Source of the DNA: Desulfatibacillum aliphaticivorans DSM 15576
GTDB taxonomy: Bacteria > Desulfobacterota > Desulfobacteria > Desulfobacterales > Desulfatibacillaceae
Length of the DNA: 64,000 bases
Assembly (NCBI RefSeq): GCF_000429905.1
Contig: NZ_AUCT01000003.1
Coordinates: 372,001 to 436,000 of the forward strand
Direction: 5' to 3'
A program made the translations under genes and the position numbers. The stretch's first letter is position 1, and each line of letters starts with the position of its first letter. Under the pieces are notes generated by a model. The model did no database searches. It was not told the DNA's origin and saw only the letters and a list, made by a program, of their open reading frames with translations. Positions 26,670 through 35,931 of the stretch are shown one piece after another.

Positions 26670-27773
26670 TCAAGCAGTTTGCGGCGACAAGGCGCTTTCG
26701 CGGTATTGGGTGGGGGTTTGGCCGGTTTCCTTTTTAAAGACGTTGTTGAAGGTGGATTTGGATCCGAATCCCACGTCATAGCAGATGGTTAAAACGTTTT
26801 TATCCGGCTCCTGAACCAGGAGCTTCTTGGCTTCTTCTACGCGAAAGGAATTGATGAAGGAGCGAAAGTCGGTTTGAACCCGTTCGTTCAGGAACTCGGA
26901 CAATTGATGAGGCGAGAGGGAGAGCATGTCCGCCAGCCCGGCCAGATTCAGCTCGCAGTCCGTATAGATCTTTTCCTCTGCAATGAGCTTATGCAGGCTT
27001 TCGTTGATGGCCGAGACGTCCACGTGGGTCAGGGAGGATTTTTCGTAGCGCTTTTTTTCAAATTCCTCTTGCAGCAACTGCAAAAAGCCCGGATAGCGAT
27101 TATACCCTAAAAATACGCTGACGGTGAGCACGGTCAGCAAAAGGCCGCCGTAATGGAACAACCAGAGAATTTTAAAGGTAAAGCCGATATACAGGGCCAC
27201 CACGCATAAGATGGCCAAAACGTCTATTACCAGCATGCCCCGGAGCTCATTCTTGACTTCCTTGACGTTCCAAACCAGCCCCAGATCCATTTTCAACAAA
27301 TAGCTGATGTAGGCAGCGGCATGCACGGCGCCGATCACCACTAAAACCATCAAGGCGTTCCTGGGCGGCTGCACAAACATTTCGTTCAGCCAGGCGGTTT
27401 TAAACTCCAGGGGCAGCATCTGAAATCCGGTTTCCGCGCAAAAAGCGCCGAAGGCCGGGATAAAATGGATCAGGGATCTTGGAGAAAAACGCTTTTCCGG
27501 GTGCAGCAGCAGGGTGAAATAAAAATAGTACAAAGGCCCCACGCAGCATATGGCCGTAAAAAAAAGATAAATCGTCAGCGGCATTTTCGGCGGCAGGCTG
27601 TTGGCTACGGCGCCCGCCCCCCACAGGATGATGGCGCAGCACACGAAAATGCTGGAAAACAAGAGATTTGCGGTATTGGGCTTTTTGCGGAGCACCTGCT
27701 CCAGGGCAAGCAGCAAAGCCAGTCCGCTGGCGAAAAATATGGGTAAAGTAATTGCCTGGATGGACCAGACCAT
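26670..27773 (-). CDS. Membrane-anchored AraC-family transcriptional regulator
   Basis: 367 aa. About seven hydrophobic helices fill residues 1-235, followed by a C-terminal AraC/XylS DNA-binding domain with two helix-turn-helix motifs (NLAGLADMLSLSPHQLSEFL and VLTICYDVGFGSKSTFNNVF). The membrane part probably senses a signal in or across the inner membrane. It reads toward the radical SAM operon 1.1 kb away on the same strand, so it is the nearest candidate regulator of that operon, but no operator was identified. Confidence 0.88.
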   Translation of the reverse strand: MVWSIQAITLPIFFASGLALLLALEQVLRKKPNTANLLFSSIFVCCAIILWGAGAVANSLPPKMPLTIYLFFTAICCVGPLYYFYFTLLLHPEKRFSPRSLIHFIPAFGAFCAETGFQMLPLEFKTAWLNEMFVQPPRNALMVLVVIGAVHAAAYISYLLKMDLGLVWNVKEVKNELRGMLVIDVLAILCVVALYIGFTFKILWLFHYGGLLLTVLTVSVFLGYNRYPGFLQLLQEEFEKKRYEKSSLTHVDVSAINESLHKLIAEEKIYTDCELNLAGLADMLSLSPHQLSEFLNERVQTDFRSFINSFRVEEAKKLLVQEPDKNVLTICYDVGFGSKSTFNNVFKKETGQTPTQYRESALSPQTA

Positions 27774-28580
27774 GCGTCACCTCATGGATGAAAAAATCAG
27801 GCTTTTCCGCGTTTTCAGCAATTTGGGCCGGTTTTTCCGGTTGGGCGGCCGCCGCCCTGGCGGGCTCGCAACCTGTAGGAAAATTGGATAGTTAGATAAA
27901 AAAAGCCCCCCCTCAAACAGGCATCCGCGATGCAAACATTATACATGCGTACAAAACTAATGCAAATGACGCACCATGTCAATTTATTTCCCGCCTGTCG
28001 GCCGAACTGCCAAAAACAAATGCAAGCCTCCGGCGGAGTTAATAAAAGCCTCCGGCAGGTGAGCGCCAACAGGCAGGTCAGGAGATGGCAGCGAATCTTG
28101 CTGTCCGTCCAGTGAAAGATGGGGTTCACCCGCACGTGACTGGAAGACTTGCTGGCCCGAAACTGGTTCTCCACCTTGTACCGGTCCACAAGCTCGATGG
28201 CTTCCAGTTCCTTTTCCAGGATATGAGGGGTGGACAAGGCTTCAAAGGAGCGGGTTTGCATCTTGATCGGCTGCCCTGATTGCTCCGCCTTCTCCAGTTT
28301 CGCCAGGAGGGCGTCCCGCCGCGCCCAGGTATTTTTGCCGCTTGAGCTTGCCCTTGCCTCCCACCCGCTGGGTTTCCCTGGCGCACCAAAAGGCCCCACA
28401 TATCAAGGTGAAAAATGCGTATTTAATGAAAAATTAATAGGTTGAACCGGTTAAGCCGAAGAGCAAGGATAGGCGCTACATGACGAGGATAGGCAAGGCA
28501 TTGATTTCATCAACAAATACCAAATTCAATTTGCGTAAACTCTGAAAGTCCTGTTGGATTTTTGAGACAATGAAACTGGA
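27774..28580. other. Intergenic region holding the transposase scar
   Basis: Outside 28040-28399 I see no gene. AAGCCTCCGGC occurs twice near 28025-28060 and AGGATAGGC twice near 28467-28495. The latter stretch is more AT-rich than its surroundings and may hold the 3' end signals of the PBP-like gene. Confidence 0.4.
28040..28399 (-). pseudogene. Degraded C-terminus of an IS1634/IS4-superfamily transposase
   Basis: On the reverse strand the reading VDRYKVENQFRASKSSSHVR followed by VNPIFHWTDSKIRCHLLTCL and LALTCRRLL matches the conserved end of IS1634-type DDE transposases (the Y-K-x-x-x-x-E-x-x-F-R-x-x-K-S ... W-x-x-x-R-I-R-x-H signature); the signature Glu reads N-Q here. Only the last 100 or so residues are present, with no start, and the frame runs on into unrelated sequence. 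No terminal inverted repeats were found. It is an insertion-sequence scar. Confidence 0.7.
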
Positions 28581-29897
28581 TTAATCAAAATAATATTCGA
28601 TGGCGTCCTTGCAGTAATCCCCGGCTTTTTTGCCGATATAATCTTCGTGGGCGACGATGGCCGCAAAGGCGAGCTGCTTTTGATTTTCCTTGTCATGGGC
28701 GAAGCCTACAAACCAATCGTAGCGAATGTCGTAATCCGTATCGTTATTGATGGAGCCGGTTTTTCCGCCCACCACGATTTCTCGAAGAGCCTTGCCGCGC
28801 TGTCGTCTGCTGAAGCAGCCGCGTCCGGTTCCATGGCAGGCGGCGTCCACCATCATTTTTTGCAGGCCCAGGCTGGAGGTTTCGCTCATGGCCTGGCCCA
28901 TCGGAGTCAGGCCGCCTTCATAGACGACTTGATTTTCCTGGTTTTCCGCCGAGGCGATGATGTACGGCTGGGGCATGACGCCGTTATTGAGCACGGCCGA
29001 GGCCATGGCGGCGCCGTGCATGGCGGAAATGAGGGTTTCGCGGTTGAAGCCGGAGGCGATTTCCGCAGTCCGGTATTTGTCTTCGGGCTTGCCCAACTGG
29101 CTTGGATTGAAGTCGCATTCCACGCCCAAATCCTGTTCAAAGCCCATGGCTTTGGACTTGGCTGTCAGGGCTTCCGGCCCCAAAAGAACGCCGATCTTTC
29201 CGAAAACCGGGTTGATGGAGTCGGAAAAGGCCTCTTCCAGGTCGATGTGCCGGGTGTACTTGTTATCGACATCCTTGAGTTGGGATTTGTATAAGGTGTG
29301 TTTTTTTCCGTTGTAACGGACCGGGGTCTGGGGGGTGAAATTCTTGTCATCCATGGCGGCCGCGGCAGTCACCATTTTGTAAACGCTGGCCGCGGGAAAG
29401 AGAACCTGGGTGCAGGGGTTTCCCGCCTTTGGGTCCTTGTGGTATCCGACCATGGTGAGAACCTTGCCGGTTTGGGGCTCCATGGCCACAAAAGCGATGG
29501 CCCTGGCGTATTCCGGCTTCAGTTCCGCCAGCATATGGCGTTGGAACTCCAGGTCCAGGGTGGAAGTAAGCTCGTAGGTTTTTCCCTCCAAAGCGACCTG
29601 TGGGGGCTCTTCGGCGACGTCCCAAAGCCTTTGCCCATGCATGAGATTCCTGATTTGGGCCTTGGAGAGCATTTCAATGGCGGGAGCTTGTTCCTTTTTT
29701 TCCGTGACAAAACGGGGATAAAACTCCGTCACGCCGAATGCAATGCCTATGGCGAGCACCAGGGCCAGAACGAACATGGACGCCCACTTGAAGACGAACC
29801 AACTCCTTTTTCTGGCTTCCCGCTTGCGCTTGAGGGCTTCCTGGTATTCCCTCCAGGACATCCCTTTGGCTTCTATTTCAGGCTTTTCTACGGCCAT
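28581..29897 (-). CDS. Penicillin-binding-protein transpeptidase, membrane-anchored
   Basis: 438 aa. A short basic cytoplasmic N-terminus, one TM helix (about 36-56), then a transpeptidase domain with all three penicillin-binding motifs: S171-V-Y-K174, S227-I-N229 and K379-T-G381. There is no glycosyltransferase domain and the N-terminal linker is short, so it is smaller than typical class B PBPs (about 550-700 aa). It probably crosslinks peptidoglycan or acts as a BlaR/class D-like penicillin-interacting protein; cell-division or elongation partners are not adjacent. It starts 2 bases after the metG stop, so it is in the metG transcription unit. Confidence 0.82.
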   Translation of the reverse strand: MAVEKPEIEAKGMSWREYQEALKRKREARKRSWFVFKWASMFVLALVLAIGIAFGVTEFYPRFVTEKKEQAPAIEMLSKAQIRNLMHGQRLWDVAEEPPQVALEGKTYELTSTLDLEFQRHMLAELKPEYARAIAFVAMEPQTGKVLTMVGYHKDPKAGNPCTQVLFPAASVYKMVTAAAAMDDKNFTPQTPVRYNGKKHTLYKSQLKDVDNKYTRHIDLEEAFSDSINPVFGKIGVLLGPEALTAKSKAMGFEQDLGVECDFNPSQLGKPEDKYRTAEIASGFNRETLISAMHGAAMASAVLNNGVMPQPYIIASAENQENQVVYEGGLTPMGQAMSETSSLGLQKMMVDAACHGTGRGCFSRRQRGKALREIVVGGKTGSINNDTDYDIRYDWFVGFAHDKENQKQLAFAAIVAHEDYIGKKAGDYCKDAIEYYFD

Positions 29898-29899
29898 GT

Positions 29900-31831
29900 C
29901 TAACGCAGGGTGGTTCCGGGAGGAACAGGCGTGTTAACTGTCGAAAGGCCGATGACTCCTTTCTTATTGACCGCCGCCACCACCATGCCCTGGGAAGTGA
30001 TTCCCATGAGCTTTGCGGGTTTGAGGTTGGCGACCACTATCACCTGCTGGCCCACCAGGTCTCCGGGCTCAAAGGCCTTTGCAATGCCGGCGACCACGGT
30101 GCGGGGTTCGGGTTCGCCCAAATCCACGGTGAGTTGCAGGAGCTTATTGGCCTTGGGCACGGCTTGCGCTTCGATGACGGTTCCCACGCGCAGGTCCACC
30201 TTGCCGAAGTCCTCGATATCAATCTCCGGTTTTAGCTCAGGAGTTTTGGGAGCTTTTTGTTTTTTCTCGGGCGCCTTTTCTTCCATTTTTTTCACGTCAA
30301 TCCTGGGGAAGAGGGTCACGGCCTTTTGCAATTGAGTTCCCGGCTTCAGCACGCCCCATTCCCCCAGGGCTGCGGAGTCCTTGAGGAACGCGTCCTTGTC
30401 CAATCCCAAATGCCCCACCATTTTTTCCGCGGCGTTGGGCAGCACCGGCCAGACCATACCGGCAACCAGGCGAAGTCCTTCCAGCAGGTTGTACATCACC
30501 GCTTCCAATTGGGCGGCGGCGGCTTTATCCTTGGCAAGGACCCACGGAGAAGTAAAGTCCACATACTTGTTCATCCGGCTGATGAATTCCCACACGGCGG
30601 CCAAGCCTTTATGGAACTGGAACTCATCCATGGCGAGGTCGTAGGCTTCCACCGCCTCCATGGCGGCGTCCGACAGCTTCCAGTCGGAGTCGAAAGCCAG
30701 GTCCGGATGATTTTCCGGGACTGTTCCTTTGCAGAACTTGTGGGCCATGGAAATCACCCGGGAGAACAGGTTGCCCAGGTCATTGGCCAGGTCCGAGTTA
30801 ATGCGTCCTATCAAAGCCTCTTCCGAAAAGCTGGAATCCAGGCCAAAGGTCATTTCCCGCATGAGGAAATACCGAAACTGCTCGATGCCGTATTTCTTGG
30901 ACAGTTCCAGGGGCTCCACCACGTTGCCCAGGCTTTTGGACATTTTGCTGTCCGCCACGTTCCAGTAGCCGTGGACGTTCAGGTGATTATACACGGGAAT
31001 GCCGGCCGCCTTCATCATGGTGGGCCAATATATGCCGTGTGGCTTCAGGATGTCCTTGGCCACCACGTGCTGCACGCCGGGCCAGTATTTTTGGAACTTC
31101 TCCCCCTCGGGATATCCCAAGGCCGAAGCGTAGTTCAGCAAGGCGTCGAACCAGACGTAGGTGACGTAGTTTTCGTCGAACGGCAGGTCGATGCCCCAGG
31201 TCAGGCGCGTCTTGGGCCGGGAGATGCACAGGTCTTCCAGGGGCTCTTTAAGAAAGGAAAGCACCTCGTTGGCGTAGCGCTGGGGCCTGATGAATCCGGG
31301 ATTCTTCTTGATATGGTCTATGAGCCAGTCCTGATACTTGCTCATCCTGAAGAAATAGTTGGATTCCTTGATTTTCTTGGGCTCAACTTCGTGGTCCGGG
31401 CATTTTCCGTCCACCAACTCCCGTTCCAGGTAGAAGCGTTCGCAACCAAAGCAGTACAGGCCTTCGTACTCGGAAAAATAAATGTCTCCGTTGTCGTATA
31501 TTTTCTGGAGCACTTCCTGGACGACCTTGATGTGGTCCGCGTCCGTTGTACGGATGAACTGGTCGTTGCTGATCAAGAGTTCAGGCCACAGATTGCGGAA
31601 CAGGCCGGAAATCATGTCCACGTAATCCCGGACTTCCTTATTTTCCTTTTCCGCCGCTTCCACCACCTTGTCGCCGTGCTCGTCGGTGCCCGTGAGAAAG
31701 TAGGCGTCCTGACCCCGGAGTTGATGGTAGCGTTTGGCTGTATCAGCCACAATGGTGGTATAAGCGTGCCCCAGGTGGGGACGGGCGTTTACATAGTAAA
31801 TAGGAGTGGTTATGTAAAATGGTGAAGCCAT
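29900..31831 (-). CDS. metG: Methionine-tRNA ligase
   Basis: 643 aa. Class I signatures: HLGH (after YVNARP) and KMSKS (before LGNVV), with the zinc-knuckle region CFGCERF ... GKCPDHE in between. The C-terminus carries a tRNA-binding EMAP-like domain (DFGKVDLRVGTVIEAQAVP). Strong AGGAGG before ATG 31831. It follows ricT at 45 bp and precedes the transpeptidase. Confidence 0.98.
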   Translation of the reverse strand: MASPFYITTPIYYVNARPHLGHAYTTIVADTAKRYHQLRGQDAYFLTGTDEHGDKVVEAAEKENKEVRDYVDMISGLFRNLWPELLISNDQFIRTTDADHIKVVQEVLQKIYDNGDIYFSEYEGLYCFGCERFYLERELVDGKCPDHEVEPKKIKESNYFFRMSKYQDWLIDHIKKNPGFIRPQRYANEVLSFLKEPLEDLCISRPKTRLTWGIDLPFDENYVTYVWFDALLNYASALGYPEGEKFQKYWPGVQHVVAKDILKPHGIYWPTMMKAAGIPVYNHLNVHGYWNVADSKMSKSLGNVVEPLELSKKYGIEQFRYFLMREMTFGLDSSFSEEALIGRINSDLANDLGNLFSRVISMAHKFCKGTVPENHPDLAFDSDWKLSDAAMEAVEAYDLAMDEFQFHKGLAAVWEFISRMNKYVDFTSPWVLAKDKAAAAQLEAVMYNLLEGLRLVAGMVWPVLPNAAEKMVGHLGLDKDAFLKDSAALGEWGVLKPGTQLQKAVTLFPRIDVKKMEEKAPEKKQKAPKTPELKPEIDIEDFGKVDLRVGTVIEAQAVPKANKLLQLTVDLGEPEPRTVVAGIAKAFEPGDLVGQQVIVVANLKPAKLMGITSQGMVVAAVNKKGVIGLSTVNTPVPPGTTLR

Positions 31832-31876
31832 GATGCTTCCTCCTTATTTTTTTGCTATATTTCTAAAGGCGCCGGT

Positions 31877-33013
31877 TTAAGAATCGCCTCCGGTGTTATT
31901 TTTCGGGGCCGGCTGGTCAGCATTCGCCGTATTCTTTTTGTCCGGGTTTTGCCTGTTTCGTTTTTTATTTCTTGGACGCCGGGGCTTCCCTTTGCCTTGC
32001 TTTTGATTGGGATTTCCCTGCTTTTGCTTCGGTTTGTCCTCTTTAGACTGATCCTGGTCCTGATTTCCTTTGGTCTGCCTGGGCTTTTTCTTTCTCCGAG
32101 GCCTTCTTTTCTTTTCAGGCCTGTCCGGCCTTTGGTCCGCCTGAGCATCTTCGGCCATGGACGGCCTTTGATCATTTTCCTCAGGCGCGGGAGCGGCGAT
32201 TTTGGGGGCAGGCTCGTCAGGCGGAGCGCAATGATCGGCGGGCAGTTCGATTTCGGCCCCCTCTTCCAGGCGCACGGACACCAGCCCTTTCAACAGATTA
32301 TGGCGAATCACCTTGCCTTTGCCGGAAGGCGTATTGACCCTTTTGCCCAGTTTGGGAAAGCCGTCCTTGAGCTCTTTATAGATTTCGTGCTCAAAGGTCA
32401 GACAGCACATGAGCCGCCCGCACAATCCGGAAATCTTTGTGGGATTGAGGGACAGGTTCTGGACCTTGGCCATTTTGACGGAAACTGGAACAAAGCCGCT
32501 CATAAACGAGGTGCAGCAGGTTTCCCTGCCGCATCGGCCCAATCCTCCGCACATTTTAGCCTGATGCCGAACCCCGATCTGACGCAGTTCAATGCGCACC
32601 CTAAAATGGCGCACAAGCGTCTTGACCAATTCCCTGAAATCCACACGCCCATCAGCCGTAAAAAAGAAAGTCAGCTTGGAGGAATCAAAGGAGGCGTCCA
32701 CGGAAAAGAGGTTCATTTCCAATTTAAGCTCGCCGATGGCCTTTTCGCAATAATCAAAGGCGTCCTTTTCCAGCAAAAGAACGGACTCGTACTGGTCCAG
32801 GTCCTCCTGAGTGGCGATCCGGTGAATTTTCTTTAAGGGCAGCTTGAGCATTTCCTCCGAAACCTGGCGGGCTGTTGTCGCCACGGTTCCGAAGCCCAGA
32901 CCCTGCTCGGTCTCCACCACCACTTTGTCGCCCTTGGCTAGGACGTATACGCCAGGGTCAAAATCATAGGTTTTACCCTGGGGTTTGAATCTAATCCCGA
33001 CTACCTTACCCAT
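31877..33013 (-). CDS. ricT: PSP1-domain protein, RicT/YaaT family
   Basis: 378 aa. The PSP1 domain covers about 1-270 and has the conserved cysteine pattern GRCGRETCC ... SGLCGRLMCC. In Bacillus, RicT acts with RicA and RicF in an Fe-S complex affecting RNase Y; the role in Gram-negative anaerobes is less clear. The last about 110 residues are a highly basic, Lys/Arg/Gln/Asn-rich low-complexity tail, likely disordered and RNA-binding. Its ATG overlaps the holB stop region (TAGATG), so translation is coupled. Confidence 0.9.
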   Translation of the reverse strand: MGKVVGIRFKPQGKTYDFDPGVYVLAKGDKVVVETEQGLGFGTVATTARQVSEEMLKLPLKKIHRIATQEDLDQYESVLLLEKDAFDYCEKAIGELKLEMNLFSVDASFDSSKLTFFFTADGRVDFRELVKTLVRHFRVRIELRQIGVRHQAKMCGGLGRCGRETCCTSFMSGFVPVSVKMAKVQNLSLNPTKISGLCGRLMCCLTFEHEIYKELKDGFPKLGKRVNTPSGKGKVIRHNLLKGLVSVRLEEGAEIELPADHCAPPDEPAPKIAAPAPEENDQRPSMAEDAQADQRPDRPEKKRRPRRKKKPRQTKGNQDQDQSKEDKPKQKQGNPNQKQGKGKPRRPRNKKRNRQNPDKKNTANADQPAPKNNTGGDS

Positions 33014-34006
33014 CTATCCTCCTGACGACAAACGCATGCACAGGTTTTCCATGGAAAGCCTGGTGTTTACGTTTCTTGTCAGATCATTTTCACAATCCGC
33101 GACGGCCTGGAGCTTTTCCAGCAGAACTTCCGGGGCGGTTTTAGCGCTCCGGCTGTTCACCAGGCCCATGAGATCCCTGTTAATCACCCGCTGAGGCGCG
33201 TACCGGCTGACCAAAAGGTCCCGCAGCCAGGTGCGAATCCAATTCAAGTCTTCCTGGGCGGCGTTTTTGTCCTTGGCCAGAAACTCCGCCAAAAGCAAGG
33301 CCTGTCCCATGCCCTGGTCCTCCAGGGCGCAAAGCTGATTGACAAGCCAATTCCTGCGGGCCAGCCCCTGGTCCGAGGCCAGAGCCCGGGCTTTATCCAG
33401 ACTGCCCGAGGCTATAAAAGCGCAGGCATGGGCCAGATCCGGGTCGACTCCGTCATTTTCCAGGCTTTCAATAAGAAAGGAAACCGGCAAAGGAGAGAAG
33501 CGGATTTCCTGACACCTGGAAACCACGGTGGGGAGCAACTCCGATTTTTGCCCGGCCAGCAGAACAAAGCAAGTGGTGTCCGACGGCTCCTCCAAGGCTT
33601 TTAGCAGGGCGTTGGAGGACGAAGCGGTCATGTCGCCGGCGCCCGAAATCAAAACAACCCGGGTCTTCCCCTCGGAAGGCCGCATGGCCAAAACGGATAG
33701 AAGATCCCGGATTTGTTCGATTTTTATAGACGCGCCTCGTTTTTCAACAAAAAGAACGTCCGGATGATTGCCGGAAAGAATCTTGCGGCAGGAGCCGCAG
33801 ACCCCGCAGGGCCCCTGGCTTCCAAACATGGCGCTTTCCGGGTCGGGAGTTCCCTCGCAATTGCGCGCCATGGCAAAGTGCACAGCCGCCTGCCTTTTGC
33901 CCAGTCCCGCGTCGCCGGTAAAAACCAGGGCATGGGCGACATTGTTCTTTGCCAGGATTCCCGACAAAAAACCCAAAGCCCGTTTTTGATGCCGAACCGG
34001 ATCCAT
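33014..34006 (-). CDS. holB: DNA polymerase III delta prime subunit
   Basis: 330 aa. AAA+ clamp-loader subunit: P-loop-like GDAGLGKRQAA, a zinc module CGVCGSCRKILSGNHPD, and the sensor-1 segment SSNALLKALEEPS. It loads the beta sliding clamp with gamma/tau and delta. It is coupled to ricT and metG, a classical arrangement. The tmk gene often found upstream is absent; an HU gene is there instead. Confidence 0.93.
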   Translation of the reverse strand: MDPVRHQKRALGFLSGILAKNNVAHALVFTGDAGLGKRQAAVHFAMARNCEGTPDPESAMFGSQGPCGVCGSCRKILSGNHPDVLFVEKRGASIKIEQIRDLLSVLAMRPSEGKTRVVLISGAGDMTASSSNALLKALEEPSDTTCFVLLAGQKSELLPTVVSRCQEIRFSPLPVSFLIESLENDGVDPDLAHACAFIASGSLDKARALASDQGLARRNWLVNQLCALEDQGMGQALLLAEFLAKDKNAAQEDLNWIRTWLRDLLVSRYAPQRVINRDLMGLVNSRSAKTAPEVLLEKLQAVADCENDLTRNVNTRLSMENLCMRLSSGG

Positions 34007-34034
34007 TTGCAGGGCGCTGCCTAAATGCTTCTGA

Positions 34035-34310
34035 TCAATAATCCACCCGCTCTTTGAGTTCTTTGCCGCACTTGAAGAACGGGAGCTTTTTGGGACTTAT
34101 CTTTACGGGCTCTCCAGTCTTGGGGTTCCGACCGGTGTAGCTTTTGTACTCTTTGACGAAAAAGCTGCAAAGCCCCCGGATTTCCACCCGCTCGCCTTCT
34201 GCGAGAGCGTCAGCCATGGAATCAAAGAATATCTGAACGATTTTGGCGGCATCGGTTTTGGATATGCCAGCCCTGTTTTTCAACGTGGACACCAGTTCCA
34301 GCTTGTTCAT
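34035..34310 (-). CDS. HU/IHF-family DNA-bending protein
   Basis: 91 aa. ATG 34310 is chosen because AGGAGG sits 5-10 bases upstream; an open frame 23 codons longer lacks a site. The sequence MNKLELVSTLKNRAGISKTD and the GRNPKTGEPVKISPKKLPFF arm are typical of integration host factor/HU. It shapes the nucleoid. It lies 28 bp upstream of holB and could be its first gene. Confidence 0.93.
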   Translation of the reverse strand: MNKLELVSTLKNRAGISKTDAAKIVQIFFDSMADALAEGERVEIRGLCSFFVKEYKSYTGRNPKTGEPVKISPKKLPFFKCGKELKERVDY

Positions 34311-34639
34311 ATCGCCTCCTGGAAAATCATCTTGCGCAAGGAATTTCGCCCCGTTCATAAGCCAGCGCCGTTCTTTCAAGGCAGGGGGCCGCCTCTATGG
34401 CCGGCGCCCGCCGCGGGGCTAATTAGCTTAACAATTCTTAATGCTTAATTTCAAATGGCCAAAAAGTCAAGCCATGGAAAAACCAAAGATTAAAATTACG
34501 GAAACCATTCTCTCACACCTTGCTATCTGTGTAAAGCAAAGCATGGTTTTTTATTGACAATTCTTGCAGCAGCGGGTACGAAAAGGACGATTTATCAACG
34601 TCCGGTAAAGGACAGCACTGGAAGGAGGGGTCTAAGAGT
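34311..34639. other. Divergent promoter region
   Basis: 330 bp between the reverse HU gene and the forward TRAP receptor gene. The part at 34425-34560 is AT-rich and must carry both promoters. A forward promoter candidate is listed separately. Confidence 0.5.
34554..34582 (+). promoter_or_regulatory. Possible promoter of the TRAP receptor gene
   Basis: TTGACA at 34554-34559 and TACGAA at 34577-34582 with a 17 bp spacer, about 60 bp before ATG 34640. The -10 element is poor. Confidence 0.3.
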
Positions 34640-35665
34640 ATGTTGAAGAAAGCTGTTTTATTGTGCGTGTTTTCGGCCTTGATTGCGGCGGCGTTCGTCC
34701 CCGGGGCGAATGCTGAGGAGCAACAGACTTATTGGAAGTTCGCCACCCTGGCGCCCGACGGAGTGGGTTGGGCGAAACAAATCAAAATCCATGTGCTGCC
34801 AGCCGTGGAAGAGGTGACCGACGGCTCCATCAAAATCAAGATATATTGGGGCGGCGTCATGGGCGATGATGAAGACATCATCAAAAAATTGCGCATCGGC
34901 CAGTTGGACGGGGTCGGCCTGTCCGGTCAGGGCGTAACCCTGGCCTGCAAGCCCATGTCCGTTGTGGAACTGCCCTTTTTGTTCCGGTCCTGGGAGGAAG
35001 TGGACTATATTAAGGAAAAAATGCGCGCCCAGTTCGATCAACTGCTCGCAGACGACGGATACATGGCCCTGGCCTGGAACGACCAGGATTTCGATCAGAT
35101 GTATTCCACCAAGTCCCCTCTGGCCAACTTGGACGACTTCCGCGCAGCCAAGTTCATCACCTGGTACGGTCCGGTTGAAGAAGCTCTGCTGACCAACCTG
35201 GGCGCCTATCCGGTCAAGGTGAACGTCCCGGAAGCCGCCACATCCGTGCGTCAGGGCATCGTGGACGCCGCCATCGCCCCCGCCGCCTTTGTGGTGGGCA
35301 GCCAATTATACGCCAAGATTCCTTATGTGAATCCCATTAAGGTGCGTTACTCCCCGTCGCTGATCCTCCTGTCCATGGACGTGTGGGAGGACCTGCCCGA
35401 CGAGTATAAAGAGGAATTTTTCAAACGCCGTCCCGATGTGGAGAAAAAGTATTGCGAAGCCGTTCGCAAGGACAATGAAAAATCCCTGGCGGCCCTGATC
35501 AAATACGGCCTGAAGGAAACCAAGATGACGGAAGAAGACTTCGCCATCGTCCGGGAGAGGGCGACAGCCATCTGGGACGAACTGGCCGGCGAGGAATACC
35601 CCGAAGAGGTCCTGGAAGAAGTCAAAGGGCACTTGGCGGACTATCGCAAGGCCCATTCCGGATAG
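34640..35665 (+). CDS. TRAP transporter solute-binding protein, DctP family
   Basis: 341 aa with GGAGG upstream. A Sec signal peptide ends near GANAEE. The mature part is DctP-like: TLAPDGVGWAKQIKIHVLPA, then KIYWGGVMGDDEDIIKKLRI, and the RQGIVDAAIAPAAFV region that precedes the ligand clamp. It would capture an organic acid or similar ligand in the periplasm for a TRAP permease. No DctQ or DctM gene is near, and a strong terminator follows at once, so it is an orphan receptor or serves a permease elsewhere. Confidence 0.88.
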   Translation: MLKKAVLLCVFSALIAAAFVPGANAEEQQTYWKFATLAPDGVGWAKQIKIHVLPAVEEVTDGSIKIKIYWGGVMGDDEDIIKKLRIGQLDGVGLSGQGVTLACKPMSVVELPFLFRSWEEVDYIKEKMRAQFDQLLADDGYMALAWNDQDFDQMYSTKSPLANLDDFRAAKFITWYGPVEEALLTNLGAYPVKVNVPEAATSVRQGIVDAAIAPAAFVVGSQLYAKIPYVNPIKVRYSPSLILLSMDVWEDLPDEYKEEFFKRRPDVEKKYCEAVRKDNEKSLAALIKYGLKETKMTEEDFAIVRERATAIWDELAGEEYPEEVLEEVKGHLADYRKAHSG

Positions 35666-35691
35666 ACCAGTTTGTATAAGCGGATTAATAG

Positions 35692-35736
35692 GCCGGGCTT
35701 GCGGCGCTCCTTTTTGGCGCCGAGCCCGGCTTTTTT
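35692..35736 (+). terminator. Rho-independent terminator after the TRAP receptor gene
   Basis: GCCGGGCT and GGCGC pair with GGCGCC and AGCCCGGC around a short loop, followed directly by six T (35731-35736). Confidence 0.92.
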
Positions 35737-35825
35737 ATCTCCTGTCGCCCTTGCGGGAGTACGCAGGATATTGGTTTAAGCTAACCAAGTCTGCGTTAAC
35801 GCAATTCATCATAAAATACAATTAC

Positions 35826-35838
35826 CTAATAATATTAG
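35826..35838. promoter_or_regulatory. Palindrome upstream of the GntR-family gene, candidate operator
   Basis: CTAATAATATTAG is a perfect odd-length palindrome. It sits 10 bp upstream of a TTGACA (35848-35853) and about 95 bp before the regulator start. It could be the regulator's own binding site; this is inferred from position. Confidence 0.3.
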
Positions 35839-35931
35839 AAAACACAATTGACAACCTTTATCGGCGGCGGAATTTCATTTCCATACTTTTCCATGGACAA
35901 GGAATCTTATGATGTTATATAGGCAACCATT

